Shown piece by piece: positions 6,214-6,357 of a DNA stretch of 6,357 nucleotides; the stretch's first letter is position 1, and each line of letters starts with the position of its first letter. The notes under the pieces were generated by a model. It did no database searches and was not told the DNA's origin. It worked only from the letters and a program-made list of their open reading frames with translations. The stretch comes from an uncultured Lachnospiraceae bacterium (GTDB lineage: Bacteria > Bacillota > Clostridia > Lachnospirales > Lachnospiraceae). The stretch spans positions 1-6,357 of the forward strand of contig CAJJNI010000147.1 of NCBI GenBank assembly GCA_905193085.1. Reading direction: 5' to 3'. The translations under genes and the position numbers were made by a program.

Positions 6214-6279
6214 TTTTATCATTGATAATTAAAAACTGATTTCAGTGTAATACCCACCGATTACCAATAACCAAATTTC

Positions 6280-6309
6280 ATTTTATCACACTAATTTATA
6301 TTCTGTCAA
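6280..6309 (-). promoter_or_regulatory. Candidate distal sigma-A promoter upstream of ychF
   Basis: On the minus strand, a perfect TTGACA (6304-6309) is followed by an 18-base spacer and TAAAAT (6280-6285, five of six), with a TG one base before the -10. This is the best promoter match in the region. A start near 6273 would give ychF a leader of about 280 bases. No other gene lies between it and ychF, so it either drives the ychF-lgt-adh operon or a separate small RNA. Confidence 0.65.
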
Positions 6310-6357
6310 TTACCACTAAATTTTATATTGCCGCGGCACAATTTTGTCCGTGTCATA

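Larger units (their letters stand above)
5994..6357. other. AT-rich gene-free region upstream of ychF
   Basis: No credible gene is visible over these 364 bases in any frame. The stretch holds two minus-strand promoter candidates (6280-6309 and 6141-6168), three clear inverted repeats (6011-6039, 6091-6108, 6189-6213) and a GC-rich ten-base palindrome (6329-6338) near the edge. The word TGTCA or its complement recurs at 6163, 6191, 6207, 6304 and 6352. A minus-strand frame entering from the right edge closes at a TAG at 6316-6318, too short to call a gene end. It most likely is the ychF promoter and leader region; I do not recognise a known riboswitch or RNA family. Confidence 0.6.

Noticed and set aside
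6316..6357. A minus-strand frame entering from the right edge and ending in TAG, possibly the tail of an upstream gene.
   Set aside because: Only 13 codons are visible, a second frame is equally open, and nothing distinguishes either from chance.

Overview
The window is AT-rich and reads as chromosomal DNA of a low-GC Gram-positive bacterium. The best guess is an anaerobic Clostridia member of the Lachnospiraceae type. This rests on overall protein resemblance, on strong AGGAGG-type ribosome binding sites with some TTG starts, on the SecG sequence, and on the style of the partial sensor protein at the left edge. No database search was possible, so the family assignment is inference. All recognised genes lie on the minus strand, so transcription runs from high to low coordinates.

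In transcription order, about 360 bases of AT-rich, gene-free sequence (5994-6357) precede ychF (4896-5993). This stretch holds two promoter candidates and several inverted repeats. ychF encodes a universally conserved ribosome-associated ATPase. lgt (4004-4879, prolipoprotein diacylglyceryl transferase) starts 16 bases after it from a TTG codon. An iron-type alcohol dehydrogenase (2789-3979) starts 24 bases after lgt. The short gaps make ychF-lgt-adh a likely operon.

A near-consensus promoter with an extended -10 (2753-2781) lies just after the dehydrogenase stop and drives secG (2319-2720, also TTG-started). secG ends in a clear rho-independent terminator (2254-2293). A 120-base gap follows, then ptsI (511-2133, enzyme I of the sugar phosphotransferase system). 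Its RBS-supported start is 27 codons inside the longest open frame. A membrane-anchored protein with a predicted extracytoplasmic domain (1-489, cut by the window edge) follows 21 bases later and probably shares its transcript.

Functionally this is a housekeeping block. It covers lipoprotein maturation (Lgt) and protein export (SecG) at the membrane, a translation-associated ATPase (YchF), one fermentative oxidoreductase, and the general energy-coupling enzyme of sugar uptake (EI) linked to a possible signalling protein. I see no mobile element, CRISPR array, RNA gene or obviously new defence or biosynthetic system. The points worth a second look are the ychF leader, the unusual secG translation start with a five-codon overlapping frame, the Thr-rich SecG tail, the shortened enzyme I, and the ptsI-sensor pairing.
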